Shown here one piece after another: positions 35,664 through 44,516 of a stretch of DNA of 64,000 bases. The stretch comes from UBA6663 sp044226485 (GTDB lineage Bacteria > Chloroflexota > Anaerolineae > Anaerolineales > UBA6663): the NCBI GenBank assembly GCA_044226485.1, contig JBGAGY010000005.1:186001-250000 (forward strand). Reading direction: 5' to 3'. Within the stretch, counting starts at the first letter, position 1; each line of letters opens with the position of its first letter. Both the position numbers and the translations under genes were made by a program. The notes beneath the pieces were generated by a model, which saw only the letters and a list, made by a program, of their open reading frames with translations, was not told where the DNA came from and searched no databases.

Positions 35664-36473
35664 ATGCCGCTGAACAACCCCTCCACTGCGCAATTGCCCC
35701 GCAAGAAGTCGCAACTGATGAACATGTTTGGCGCTTTGGCCGTGGTCATCGGAACGGGGAGCGTCCTGACCCTGCCTTTCGTCGCCAAACAGGCGGGCAT
35801 AGTCACCCAGGGGAATGCCGTCCAATACAGCGTGGCACAGACTGAGGCGTTGCCGAATAGTCCGCTCAATGGCAAAACGATCATCTTTCTGGGCAGTTCG
35901 ATCACCGCCGGCACCGCGGCCTATGGCGAGTCCTTTGTCGACTTTATGGCGAAGAAGGACGGCATCATTCCCGTCAAAGCGGCCGTGGCAGGGACCACGC
36001 TGGTCACTCAAGACAGCAACTCGTACATCCCCAGAATGAAGGCTGTCGACCCCTCACTTCAGGCGGACGCTTTCATCTGCCAGCTCTCGACCAACGACGC
36101 CGCGCAAACCTTGCCGTTAGGGAGTCTTGCGGCCACCAAAGACCCGGCCACGTTCAACACCCACACGATCGCCGGCGCGATCGAAACCATCATCGCGTAT
36201 GCCTCAACAACCTGGAAGGCACCTGTCATCTTTTTGACCGGCACGCGCTATTCCAGCCTGCACTATGGCAGGATGGTCGACCTCCTGCTACAGATCCAAC
36301 AAAAGTGGGGCATTGGCGTCATCGACCTTTGGAACAACACCGCGATGAACGCGATCAGCGGTAGCCAACGCGCCCTGTACATGATCGACGACGTCCATCC
36401 GTCTCGCGCCGGGTACCGAGAGTGGTGGACCCCCGTCATGGAGCAGTACCTTTACACGTATCTGACGAAGTAG
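35664..36473 (+). CDS. SGNH/GDSL-type hydrolase, probably exported or membrane-anchored
   Basis: A 269-residue esterase/lipase-fold protein. After a basic start, a hydrophobic segment at about 19-42 (MNMFGALAVVIGTGSVLTLP) can serve as a signal or anchor. The SGNH blocks are visible: FLGSSITAG (nucleophile Ser), VAGTT (Gly), STNDAAQ (Asn) and DDVHPSRAGY (Asp/His). The substrate could be a polysaccharide acyl ester, which would suit an extracellular enzyme, but no sugar genes adjoin. It is transcribed alone. Confidence 0.85.
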   Translation: MPLNNPSTAQLPRKKSQLMNMFGALAVVIGTGSVLTLPFVAKQAGIVTQGNAVQYSVAQTEALPNSPLNGKTIIFLGSSITAGTAAYGESFVDFMAKKDGIIPVKAAVAGTTLVTQDSNSYIPRMKAVDPSLQADAFICQLSTNDAAQTLPLGSLAATKDPATFNTHTIAGAIETIIAYASTTWKAPVIFLTGTRYSSLHYGRMVDLLLQIQQKWGIGVIDLWNNTAMNAISGSQRALYMIDDVHPSRAGYREWWTPVMEQYLYTYLTK

Positions 36474-36670
36474 AGCATCGGATTCGCCCGGGATCCGCAT
36501 GGACGCCGGGCCGACGGTCGAGACCGATGACACCGTCGGAGTGCGCGCTGAACGCGACATCACCGCGACCGGCGTCAATGGGCTGTGCCCGCGCTTCCGC
36601 CGAGGCGCTGTTCCTGGCTCGCAAGCCGTAGCAGCGCGCCATCAGATGAAGGTTCCTGTATCATCGAGAC

Positions 36671-37171
36671 ATGGTCGACCAGGTGTTCGGCATCCTCATC
36701 GCTATCGGGCTCGTCGCAGCGGGCCTGGCGTTTGGTGTGCTTGCAGCCGGGATCGCCTTGCGCCTGGCCAGAGCGTATCGATCGTCCATCCGAAGCCGAG
36801 TGTGGTCGACGACGCAGGGTCGAATCACACGCAGCGAAACCGTCTGGGTAGGGGGCCGCACGCGATCCCCACGACCCGACATCAGCTATACCTACCAGGT
36901 CGGGGCGCAGACGTTTGTCGGCCAGCGGATCGCTTTTGAATACGGTCATGTCTATTCACGAGAGTCGGTCGATCAACTTCTGAAAGAGTTTCCGGTTGGC
37001 GCTACACCGCGGGTGTATTACGATCCGGATCGACCCCAGGAAAGCACATTGCGACAGTCTCATGTGGGGCTGATGTCTGGCCTTGTCGTTGGGGCGTTGC
37101 TCCTGTTGCCGATGGCCCTCTGCCTGGCAGCCGGCGCCATCGGGTTGGCAGACACCCTGGCAATCCGGTGA
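36671..37171 (+). CDS. DUF3592 membrane protein
   Basis: This 166-residue protein has a transmembrane segment near each end (about 6-30 and 137-160) around a soluble beta-rich middle with ISYTYQVGAQTFVGQRI and VYYDPDRPQESTL, the hallmark of DUF3592 proteins. The function of the family is unknown. Its last codons overlap the start of the nucleotidyltransferase gene by four bases, so the two may be translated together. Confidence 0.78.
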   Translation: MVDQVFGILIAIGLVAAGLAFGVLAAGIALRLARAYRSSIRSRVWSTTQGRITRSETVWVGGRTRSPRPDISYTYQVGAQTFVGQRIAFEYGHVYSRESVDQLLKEFPVGATPRVYYDPDRPQESTLRQSHVGLMSGLVVGALLLLPMALCLAAGAIGLADTLAIR

Positions 37172-37776
37172 CGATGTCATGGTGGCAGGGCTGGCCCCCT
37201 GCCACTCGTCGCGTTGAGGATGAGCGTCGTCCCGACTTGCGACGAGAGCTGTCGTCCGAAGTGTCGGCAAACGCCGACGGTGACCCAATCATGGTGATCG
37301 TTGACTTTGAACCTGAGGTTGCCAACCGGGTGCCCGAAACACTCGTCCTGCTGAGCTCGGCGGGGCTCAACGTACATCCGCGAGTCTCCCGGGTCGTGCT
37401 ACACGGGTCGCGTGGATTGGCGCGAAACTGGCGGGCCGACTCGGATGTCGACCTGACGCTGATCGTCGACGGGCCGATCCCAACCCTACACGGCGAACTT
37501 GAAGGCACCCTGCGCGAGGTGCTCGCGGCTACGCGGGACGTCTGGCGAGGCGTTGTCGAGGCCGATCTGGCCGTGGTGTTTGATACTCACGGCTGCGCAT
37601 TGGAGTGTTTCGAAGCGCGTGAATGGCGGCCGGACCTCTGTTCGATCGGTGGCCTGGATTGCTTTGGGCTCTACAAGGAGCAACGCGGATTCGCCGGACT
37701 GGTGTCGAAGGCCGGGATCGAAGTCAGACGTATGTATCCGTGTCTTGTGGTGTGGCGTCGGACCCGTTCAGGCTGA
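37168..37776 (+). CDS. MNT-type nucleotidyltransferase domain protein
   Basis: The protein (202 residues from the GTG at 37168) contains the minimal nucleotidyltransferase motif VVLHGSRGLARNWRADSDVDLTLI, split as GSRG...DSDVD, with a further acidic residue in EADLAVVF for the second metal. An internal ATG at 37291 (MVIVDFEPEV) starts nearer the conserved domain and may be the real start. Family members act as antitoxins in HEPN/MNT pairs or as antibiotic adenylyltransferases. No HEPN partner is seen here. Confidence 0.75.
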   Translation: MTMSWWQGWPPATRRVEDERRPDLRRELSSEVSANADGDPIMVIVDFEPEVANRVPETLVLLSSAGLNVHPRVSRVVLHGSRGLARNWRADSDVDLTLIVDGPIPTLHGELEGTLREVLAATRDVWRGVVEADLAVVFDTHGCALECFEAREWRPDLCSIGGLDCFGLYKEQRGFAGLVSKAGIEVRRMYPCLVVWRRTRSG

Positions 37777-37840
37777 ACAGCCTGCTGCACAACCTGTCAT
37801 CGCGTCAAGGCCTTGAACCACGAAGAGGAAGGTGTCGAGA

Positions 37841-38278
37841 ATGACTGTCGAGGAAGGGCGGTTGGCTGCACTGTGCCCTGTGTTGGTGTCGCCTGACATC
37901 CGCCAGACTGTGAAGTACTACGTAGAAGTCCTGGGCTTTTGGTCTGCCAGACACTATGACCATGTGGAAACCTTCGCCGCCCTGTACCGGGACGCGATCG
38001 AGTTCATCATCGTTCAGGCGAAGCATGGTCACGTCGAGTCGAATGCTCAGCGTTATGGCGCGGGCTTCGATGCCTATATCAACCCGGCAACCGTGGCCGG
38101 CGTCGATCTGATCTACGATGAATACCGGTCGCGCGGCGTGAAGATCCTGCAGACGCCCCGCCTGACGGACTATGGCTCGTATGAGTTTGTGATCGAAGAC
38201 ATCGACGGCCGCCAGATCGGTATCGGGCGTGTCCAGGACGAAGCCAGGTTCTTCAGGGAATCGGATCGCATCGAATAA
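37841..38278 (+). CDS. VOC-family (glyoxalase/bleomycin-resistance-like) protein
   Basis: A 145-residue protein with paired beta-alpha-beta-beta-beta modules: ALCPVLVSPDIRQTVKYYVEVLGFW at the start and VIEDIDGRQIGIGRVQDEA at the end. Aromatic and acidic positions fit the superfamily, but enzyme function is not readable. The ATG at 37841 has AGGAAGG about 9 bases upstream; a GTG nine bases earlier is less likely. It is isolated, with a convergent membrane-protein gene downstream. Confidence 0.82.
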   Translation: MTVEEGRLAALCPVLVSPDIRQTVKYYVEVLGFWSARHYDHVETFAALYRDAIEFIIVQAKHGHVESNAQRYGAGFDAYINPATVAGVDLIYDEYRSRGVKILQTPRLTDYGSYEFVIEDIDGRQIGIGRVQDEARFFRESDRIE

Positions 38279-38352
38279 GGTCAGTTCCATCGGCTCCGTA
38301 GGTCCTGCGTCTCGACCATCGACCGGTGTTCGACAGCCCTCGCCCAGCCGCT

Positions 38353-38862
38353 TCATAGATAGCGGGCACTGGCCATCGCGATCAGGGCGATCGTCATCAA
38401 CAGCAGGCCGACGCGAGAATGAGCCATCGCACGCCGGACCAGCCCCTGCTCCTCGGGCCTGTTGTCAGGAGCCTGGGCCTGACCTTCCCCCTGGGCGGGC
38501 CCGGTCAATCGAGCCCTCAAAGTTCGCAACGCGCGCCCGGTGAACGCTCCGCCATGGATACCCGCCAGGATCCCGACCACCGCACCGATCCCCAACACAG
38601 CGTTCCCTGTGCTGGAGAAGTGACTTCCAGCCCGGCTCACCACATACAACAGGAGGCCGGCCAACATCGTCAGACCTGAGCTGACCGGAAGCGTCCGGAC
38701 GATCCACGGATGCGTCAGTAACCCCCCGAGCGCTCGCGATCGGGATGCGTCGGCAGTCTGAAGCGAGGGCAAAATGACGAACGTGAGCGCGGTGCCGACT
38801 GCGACCCAGACGAAGGCTGCGACGATATGCGCGAGGCGGAGCCCGACCAGCGTGTAATCCAT
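38353..38862 (-). CDS. CopD/DUF2269-like integral membrane protein
   Basis: A 169-residue protein with four hydrophobic segments and histidines at membrane-helix positions (LRLAHIVAAFVWV near the start, GIHGGAFTGRALRTLR in the third region), a pattern of small heme- or copper-associated membrane proteins. It is encoded 16 bases after a cytochrome c lipoprotein gene on the same strand, so the two probably form a small electron-transfer unit. The acceptor or donor is unknown. Confidence 0.68.
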   Translation of the reverse strand: MDYTLVGLRLAHIVAAFVWVAVGTALTFVILPSLQTADASRSRALGGLLTHPWIVRTLPVSSGLTMLAGLLLYVVSRAGSHFSSTGNAVLGIGAVVGILAGIHGGAFTGRALRTLRARLTGPAQGEGQAQAPDNRPEEQGLVRRAMAHSRVGLLLMTIALIAMASARYL

Positions 38863-38878
38863 GTGTTCCTCCTTGATG

Positions 38879-39271
38879 TCACTGCGCCAGAAGATAGGCG
38901 ATCAAATCCGCGATTTGCTGAGCGCTCAGGCGTTTTTCGTATTGGCCGTACATCGCGTTGTTGTAGCCTTCCACGACGTGTTCGCCTGGCTTGACGATGC
39001 TTGCATAGCTGTAGGCGAGCGATCCCATCCCTGTCTGGCGGGAGCCTGACCGTTGCCCGCAATCTTGGAGGCTCGGACCCACGAGCGCCGTGCCGTCCAA
39101 CGTGTGGCACTCAGAACAGGCCGGGGCGCCGTCGATGGATTGCGAGAACAACGCGGCACCGCGGTCGCGATCGCCTTCAGGAAGGCCCTGCGTGTTTTCC
39201 ATTGGCTCACAGGCGACGGCGGCCATCAGAATCACCGCAGCCGTCCATCGAGTCGCAGGCCCGACACTCAC
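38879..39271 (-). CDS. Cytochrome c lipoprotein
   Basis: A 130-residue protein with a lipoprotein-like signal (AAVILMAAVAC, Cys21) and one heme c site CSECH at residues 52-56. The Met in YNNAMYGQYEKRLS is the likely sixth heme ligand, and the C-terminal LSAQQIADLIAYLLAQ is a typical class I cytochrome helix. A GTG start at 39271 is chosen because AAGGAG lies 8 bases upstream; a longer reading from 39298 would bury that site. It probably shuttles electrons on the outer face of the membrane with the neighbouring membrane protein. Confidence 0.85.
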   Translation of the reverse strand: MSVGPATRWTAAVILMAAVACEPMENTQGLPEGDRDRGAALFSQSIDGAPACSECHTLDGTALVGPSLQDCGQRSGSRQTGMGSLAYSYASIVKPGEHVVEGYNNAMYGQYEKRLSAQQIADLIAYLLAQ

Positions 39272-39463
39272 GATGAGGATCTCCTTGAACGACGGCACTG
39301 GCCGACGGGTAGAAGATGATGCTGTCAGCTCTACCCGCGAACGACAGCACGCATCGTATCCGGACAGCGAAGCGCTGTCGTCGGCTGCGGAGCGGCGATT
39401 CGTCTACGTCGAGCGATGTAGTTGTGGCGAAGGGTGGCGACAGGCGGCGTAGGCGGGGCGCCC

Positions 39464-40120
39464 CTAGCCCGGGCGCACGAGGCCAGACTCATAGGCGAAG
39501 ACGACGAGTTGAGCGCGATCCCGCGCGCCGAGCTTCACCATGGCCCGGCTTACATGGGTCTTGGCCGTCGCGGGGCTGACGACAAGGCGCGCGGCGATCT
39601 CGTCGTTCGAAAGGCCCGCAGCCACCAGCGCCATCACCTCGCGCTCTCGCTCCGTCAATGCGTCGAGGTCGGGCACCGCAACCGCCGGCCTCTTCAAAGA
39701 GGCAAACTCAGCAATCAGCCGTCGGGTCACTCCGGGCGACAGCAGTCCATCGCCTTGGGCAACTGCCTGAATCCCTCGAATGAGGTCGACGGGCTCAGTG
39801 TCTTTGACGAGAAAACCACTGGCGCCAACTCGCAGGGCCTCAAAGATATAGTCGTCCAGGTCGAAGGTCGTCAGGATGATGATCTTGACGTGAGCCAGCC
39901 GACGGTCTTCGACGATCCGGCGTGTCGCTGTCAATCCGTCGCCGTTGGGCATGCGGATGTCCATGAGGACCACATCCGGGACGAGACTCGACACCATGGC
40001 AACCGCTTCTTCTCCGTCAGCGGCTTCGCCCACGACCTGCATATCCTCCTGGGCATCAAGCAGGGCCCGAAAGCCCGCACGCACCAGCCTCTGGTCATCC
40101 GCGAGCAAGATACGGATCAT
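39464..40120 (-). CDS. NarL/LuxR-type response regulator
   Basis: A 218-residue regulator with a receiver domain (phospho-acceptor D54 in VVLMDIRMP, Lys106 in GFLVKD) and a C-terminal LuxR helix-turn-helix (LTEREREVMALVAAGLSNDEI, SPATAKTHVSRAMVKLG). Its start overlaps the histidine kinase stop by four bases, so the pair forms one two-component system. Target genes are unknown; the adjoining cytochrome/membrane-protein genes on the same strand are candidates by position only. Confidence 0.93.
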   Translation of the reverse strand: MIRILLADDQRLVRAGFRALLDAQEDMQVVGEAADGEEAVAMVSSLVPDVVLMDIRMPNGDGLTATRRIVEDRRLAHVKIIILTTFDLDDYIFEALRVGASGFLVKDTEPVDLIRGIQAVAQGDGLLSPGVTRRLIAEFASLKRPAVAVPDLDALTEREREVMALVAAGLSNDEIAARLVVSPATAKTHVSRAMVKLGARDRAQLVVFAYESGLVRPG

Positions 40121-41310
40121 TCAGAGGCTCCTGCTGACCGCAGTGAGCGATCGTCAAGTGGCAACCGCGCGAGGACCCGAAAGCCACCGTCGGGTCGCGG
40201 TCCGGCTTCGACCACGCCGCCCAGTGCCCTGGCGCGTTCCTGCATCCCGCGCAGCCCCTGGCCTGATCCGGAGGAGTCTGTGGATTCGTTCGGGCCCACC
40301 GAGTTGTCGATCTGCACAGTGAGCTCCCGCGCCTGGCGAGTCACGATGAGGCTCGATGTGGTCGGATACGAATGGCGCATCACGTTGGTCAAGGCCTCTT
40401 GAATGATCCGATACGCTGCTCGATCCACGCTGGCCGGCAATCCCTGAAGGTCACCCGAGATCTGGGTATGCAAATGGAGTCCAGCATGCGAGGCGCGCGC
40501 AATCAGATCGTCAAGGTCGGAGAGCCCGGGTGAAGGCGTCCGTGGAGGCTCTTCGTTGACCTGGCGAAGCATATCCAACACTGATCGCAATTCGCGCAGG
40601 GCATCCTTGCTTGTCGCTTTGATCACCGACAACGCCACTCGCGCTTGCTCGGGCTGCTGGTCCATCAAATGCAGCGCCACGCCGGCCTGGACATGGATCA
40701 GCGAGATGTTGTGCCCGAGCACGTCGTGCAGCTCGCGCGCCATCCGCAGCCTCTCCTCGCCGGAGCGGCGCCGGGCGTCCTCTTCGCGGGCCTGCTGCGC
40801 CCGCTGCTGACGGATGTAGACGATCTCGGCCACGGTGGCCTGCACGAGCAGCCAACCGGCCAGGCCCACCATCTGGGCCGAGGTTGGCGCTGCTTCGCGG
40901 CCCAGGACATACGGAAGCCACGGGAAGAGCACGTACTCGGCAGTGAGCACCCCCCAGGCGATCAGCCGACGGCCTTCCACCACAGCCGTGAAGAAGGCCA
41001 CGAACATGGCCAGGAAGTTCGGACCCTTGGGATAACCCAGGACCACGTAGAGCAGGGTGACGACGTTGACGAAGACAAGGGTCCAACCCGGATATCGTCG
41101 GCGGAGAACCAGCGCCGTTGCACCGGCCCCTAGCAGGGCTAGTGCGATGCCGTCCGGCGCGCGAAAGCCGGGTTGGGTTTGAGCCACCACGTAAGCGCCA
41201 ACGACCTCGATGGCCAAAACCGTCAGGGCCACAATGACGTCTGTACGTCGCGGGTTCACGCGCCACCAGTCTGGCCATGCCATGGCGAATGCCGGCGTCT
41301 CGATCTTCAT
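40117..41310 (-). CDS. DesK/NarX-type sensor histidine kinase
   Basis: A 397-residue membrane kinase. About five or six hydrophobic segments fill residues 25-165, with no large periplasmic loop, so the signal is probably sensed in or near the membrane. A coiled linker (RQQRAQQAREEDARRRS) leads to the HisKA_3 box RMARELHDVLGHNISLI with phospho-accepting H195. The ATPase part has AAYRIIQEALTNVMRHS (N box) and SGQGLRGMQERARALGG (G box). It phosphorylates the response regulator encoded next. Confidence 0.92.
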   Translation of the reverse strand: MKIETPAFAMAWPDWWRVNPRRTDVIVALTVLAIEVVGAYVVAQTQPGFRAPDGIALALLGAGATALVLRRRYPGWTLVFVNVVTLLYVVLGYPKGPNFLAMFVAFFTAVVEGRRLIAWGVLTAEYVLFPWLPYVLGREAAPTSAQMVGLAGWLLVQATVAEIVYIRQQRAQQAREEDARRRSGEERLRMARELHDVLGHNISLIHVQAGVALHLMDQQPEQARVALSVIKATSKDALRELRSVLDMLRQVNEEPPRTPSPGLSDLDDLIARASHAGLHLHTQISGDLQGLPASVDRAAYRIIQEALTNVMRHSYPTTSSLIVTRQARELTVQIDNSVGPNESTDSSGSGQGLRGMQERARALGGVVEAGPRPDGGFRVLARLPLDDRSLRSAGASE

Positions 41311-41571
41311 GAAAGGCTCAGCGCCTCCTGGGCGCGGGTGCCAGGTGAACCTGAACGTGCCAAACCGGCCGTGCCCCGGGCATCGGGGACCGCATCCTGC
41401 CGGGCATTATAGGTTGCCCCTATGCCAGAGGCATACGCCGCCGGGAGTATTTTCGCGCGTATGGAACACAGCCTCGGGTTATCCCGTGCGGCCGAACGGG
41501 CCTCTCGGCTCCAGTCAAGGCCAGCCTCTTCGGGTAGAGTCTGGAGGTCCCGAGACTCGAGGAGGCCACGG

Positions 41572-42276
41572 TTGAAAACTTACCTCAAGACAGACGGCGC
41601 GACGACCTCTTTCACGATATCCGATGTGGAGCCGATGTATCACGATGTTCTCAGTGAGCTCTACTATCTCCACGATGGAGACGGCTTTTCGAAGCGCTAC
41701 GCCTCCGAAACGCCAGAGCTCGCTGAGATCTTCAGTCACTTTGAGCGATCTGCCGAAGTCATGGTCCGACAGGCCGCCGGACAAGTACGCGTGCCGTGGG
41801 AGGACATCCTCGGACAGCTTTTGGCGTTGACACAGGGTCAGAACGTCGAGTGGTGTCTTGTGGGAAGTGCCGCTCTGGCCGTGCGTGGCCTTGATGTCAA
41901 CCCGGGCGATGTCGACCTCGTCACCAGCGAGCAGGGGGCCGAGGCTCTCGACCGATTGCTCCGCGATCAGCGCGTTGAGCCGCTCCAGCGATCGGAGGAT
42001 TGGATCTGGCGCTCGTTCGGGCGCGCCTTTCTCGGCGGGCGGCTCGAGTGGGTCGGAGGCGTCAATGACGGCGCAGACAGGCCCGAAGTGAGCGACTATG
42101 GACCGATCGCGCTATCTCGACTGGAGGTCGTGCGGTGGCGGGGCGTCGAGCTCAAAGTGCCGCCGCTCGAACTTCAACTGGCAGTGAACGAACGACGCGG
42201 CAGAACCGAGCGAGCCGGCGCGATCCGGCGATGGCTGACAGCAGAACGAACATCACCGGCCAGGGTGCTGCCATGA
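41572..42276 (+). CDS. Nucleotidyltransferase-like (AbiEii/MNT fold) protein
   Basis: A 234-residue protein starting at a TTG with GAGGAGG six bases upstream; in-frame ATGs further up lack such a site. The central segment WCLVGSAALAVRGLDVNPGD followed by VDLVTSEQGAEALDRLL is the nucleotidyltransferase-fold pattern GSxAL...D-x-D of AbiEii-like and LinB-like proteins. Function could be nucleotide transfer to a drug or protein, or a non-catalytic fold. Its last codon overlaps the start of a small lipoprotein gene (ATGA), but a functional link is not evident. Confidence 0.72.
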   Translation: MKTYLKTDGATTSFTISDVEPMYHDVLSELYYLHDGDGFSKRYASETPELAEIFSHFERSAEVMVRQAAGQVRVPWEDILGQLLALTQGQNVEWCLVGSAALAVRGLDVNPGDVDLVTSEQGAEALDRLLRDQRVEPLQRSEDWIWRSFGRAFLGGRLEWVGGVNDGADRPEVSDYGPIALSRLEVVRWRGVELKVPPLELQLAVNERRGRTERAGAIRRWLTAERTSPARVLP

Positions 42277-42728
42277 AAAGCCTGCCGGGCTACGCGTCGA
42301 CTGTGTTCAAATGGCTGATCGGTTTTCAGATCGTCGTGATGATGGCTGCGGGGTGTTCGACGAACTCCGGCATCAATGCGGCAGCCGCGGACTACTGGTC
42401 TCGGGTTGACGTCCTGGCTAACGCCATACGATCACGCGTGATCGCGATCCAGTCGGAGCTTGCCAAACCCCAACCCGATACGGCGGCCCTGCAAACGGCG
42501 CACGCTGAGATCAAGGAAGCCTATCTGAAGCTCAATGACCTGGGCGCCGTGCCGGATGGGCTGGCCAATCTTCATGATCTATCCATCGGCGCGGCTTTCG
42601 ATTGCGAATATCTCACTCAGCAGGCCATCGCGGGCCAGGCGGCTGATCTCGATCAGTGCCTGTCCGAAATCGAGAAGGTGCTTGAGCTGACCGATGGATA
42701 TACAGTGACACCAACGAACGGCACTTGA
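42273..42728 (+). CDS. Small putative lipoprotein
   Basis: A 151-residue protein with an N-terminal membrane segment and lipobox VVMMAAGC (Cys28) followed by a Ser/Asn-rich stretch. The mature part is mainly alpha-helical with heptad-like spacing (VDVLANAIRSRVIAIQSELA, TAHAEIKEAYLKLNDL) and two further cysteines (FDCEYL, LDQCLSEIEK). No family is recognised. It is translationally coupled to the upstream nucleotidyltransferase-like gene. Confidence 0.65.
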   Translation: MKSLPGYASTVFKWLIGFQIVVMMAAGCSTNSGINAAAADYWSRVDVLANAIRSRVIAIQSELAKPQPDTAALQTAHAEIKEAYLKLNDLGAVPDGLANLHDLSIGAAFDCEYLTQQAIAGQAADLDQCLSEIEKVLELTDGYTVTPTNGT

Positions 42729-42836
42729 CTGACTCGATCTCGCGTTCCTGCCGTGGAGCGCGGCATTGTGCGAACGGCTGTGTGCCTCCGGCCCCACAGA
42801 TGCGATCGAACCACATCCACCCCAAATGATCCTGCC

Positions 42837-43556
42837 ATGAACCGCTTGCCTGTTCTGATCCTGACTTTCGCATTGTCGACTCTGGCGTTCGTCCTGGTCG
42901 TCGTCTTCTTGAGGATTCCGTTCCCGTTCTTTTCGCTCTTGAGTTACCAGGATGTGGTCGGTCTCCTGCCCCCGTTGGTGTTCATACCGATCTATTGGTT
43001 GATGTTCAGGTACGCGGCTTCGACTTCGAGCCCGGGTCAGGAAGTGGCCTTCATGATCCTGGCGGCTCTCTGGGTCGAGGGTCAGGCCATGCACCTTGTG
43101 GCCAATTCGATCGACAACCTCATCGCGGCGCTGGCCAGGACCCTCGTGGTTGATCTCCGCCCAAGCGACGTCTATCGACTGTCGCTCTTCTTCGACGAAT
43201 ACCTGGGCCACTATCTGATGCATGTGGGCATGCTCGGTCTGGCGGCGTTGCTTGTGTACCGCGAGTGGCGCGCGCCGGTTGGTTTCGTGGCCACGCGATG
43301 GGCCATCGTCCCGGCTGGAGTGATCTACGGCATCGTCTACTTCTGCCTGTTCATCGAAGGTGGCACCGTCGCCTTGGGTTTTCCGTTTGGCGTGGCGATC
43401 GTGTTGCTCGCCTTCGTCGTCGGACGGAAGACGATGCCGCGGCGCCCCGTGCTCGCGTTCTTCGGCCTTGCCTGTCTGGTGGCCGTCATCTTGTTCGCGG
43501 GCTGGGGGCTATACTGGAGTGGCTTTCCGCAATTCTCTGAAGTGCGTCTGTTGTAG
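42837..43556 (+). CDS. Polytopic membrane protein, unknown function
   Basis: A 239-residue protein with about seven hydrophobic segments (for example LTFALSTLAFVLVVVFL, LPPLVFIPIYWLMF, AIVPAGVIYGIVYFCLF, FGLACLVAVILFAGW). Histidines lie within helices (AMHLVANS, GHYLMHVG), which could bind a metal or heme. No family is recognised. The ATG at 42837 is used; no strong ribosome site is seen. It is separated by about 110 bases from the lipoprotein gene. Confidence 0.65.
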   Translation: MNRLPVLILTFALSTLAFVLVVVFLRIPFPFFSLLSYQDVVGLLPPLVFIPIYWLMFRYAASTSSPGQEVAFMILAALWVEGQAMHLVANSIDNLIAALARTLVVDLRPSDVYRLSLFFDEYLGHYLMHVGMLGLAALLVYREWRAPVGFVATRWAIVPAGVIYGIVYFCLFIEGGTVALGFPFGVAIVLLAFVVGRKTMPRRPVLAFFGLACLVAVILFAGWGLYWSGFPQFSEVRLL

Positions 43557-43610
43557 ACGCAGCATTTCATCGAGCGCCCGCCAGGGAGCCCGCCACCATC
43601 ACAGTCCAGC

Positions 43611-43967
43611 ATGGTCGGCAGGTTTCTGGTCCGCCAGATCACAAAGCCCTCAAACATCATCGGGCCGCTGGTGCTCGGGCCGGTGTGGAATCGTCGCAAC
43701 CGGGCGCTCAACGACTCGGCTCTCAAGCTTCTGGCCCTCAAGGCCGGAGATGATGTGCTGGAGGTCGGTTTTGGGGGCGGTTACCTGTTCGGTCAGGCCC
43801 TGGCGCGCGTGACTCGAGGCTGCGTGGCCGGGATCGACCGCATCGGCAGCGCGGCTTGGGCCACGGTGATCATGGGGTTTCTGACGGTGGGACGAGGCGC
43901 GCAGACCGTCGGACTCCACGTACCGACGACCGACTGTGTCAGGGGCCTCGACGGCATACGCACGTGA
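43611..43967 (+). pseudogene. Truncated class I SAM-dependent methyltransferase
   Basis: Residues 1-80 match the start of a methyltransferase: GPLVLGPVWNRRNRALNDSA followed by motif I in GDDVLEVGFGGGYLFGQALA. After VTRGCVAGIDR the sequence loses all resemblance to the family and ends at residue 118, where about 210 are expected. The Rossmann fold cannot be completed, so the product is unlikely to be active. The cause looks like an internal deletion or a frameshift near 43840. Confidence 0.65.
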
Positions 43968-44006
43968 GGCGTCGGAGGAACAGAGTTCGCCCCTGGGCAG
44001 CCGTCC

Positions 44007-44035
44007 TTGATGAGATAGAACTTGCGTTCTACAAT
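44007..44035 (+). promoter_or_regulatory. Sigma-70-type promoter before the VOC/reductase pair
   Basis: TTGATG (44007-44012) and TACAAT (44030-44035) are 17 bases apart and lie about 60 bases upstream of the VOC gene start at 44094. Consensus match only. Confidence 0.5.
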
Positions 44036-44093
44036 ATGCCCACGAGTCTCTCGTCGCACGCAGCACAGTTATATATGAAGGAGGCCGATCTCG

Positions 44094-44483
44094 ATGCCAG
44101 CGTTCTTGAGTGCCGTGACCACGATCTATTCATCCGACATCGCCAGGGCTGCCGCCTTCTATGGTCGCGTTTTGGGCTTCCAGGAAACGTACCGCTTCCC
44201 GCGCTCTGGCGAACCAGAACACGTGGAGTTTCGCGGCGCCAATGCCACCGTCGCCGTCAGTTCGGCAGCCGGTCTGAGATCCCACCAGATGCCTGCGGCC
44301 ACTCGGGGGCATCCCTTCGAGTTGGGTTTCGAGACCGACGATGTCGACACCCTGGTGAATCAGCTGCGGGCCCAAGGCGTTGAAGTGCTCAGGGAGCCCG
44401 CCATGAGCCCGGCAGGCAACCGCTATGCCTATATCGCGGATCCGGATGGAAACTGGATTTCGCTCTATCAAACCATCCGCTGA
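44094..44483 (+). CDS. VOC-family (glyoxalase-like) protein
   Basis: A 129-residue protein with two beta-alpha-beta-beta-beta modules: TTIYSSDIARAAAFYGRVLGF at the start and YAYIADPDGNWISLYQTIR at the end, the latter a classic glyoxalase/bleomycin-resistance signature with a Glu/Asp-rich metal edge. AAGGAGG lies 9 bases before the ATG. It is followed after 33 bases by the RibD-like reductase gene on the same strand, so the two are probably co-transcribed. Substrate unknown. Confidence 0.87.
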   Translation: MPAFLSAVTTIYSSDIARAAAFYGRVLGFQETYRFPRSGEPEHVEFRGANATVAVSSAAGLRSHQMPAATRGHPFELGFETDDVDTLVNQLRAQGVEVLREPAMSPAGNRYAYIADPDGNWISLYQTIR

Positions 44484-44516
44484 CTGCTAGCTCCACTACT
44501 TGAAAGGAATGCGGGA

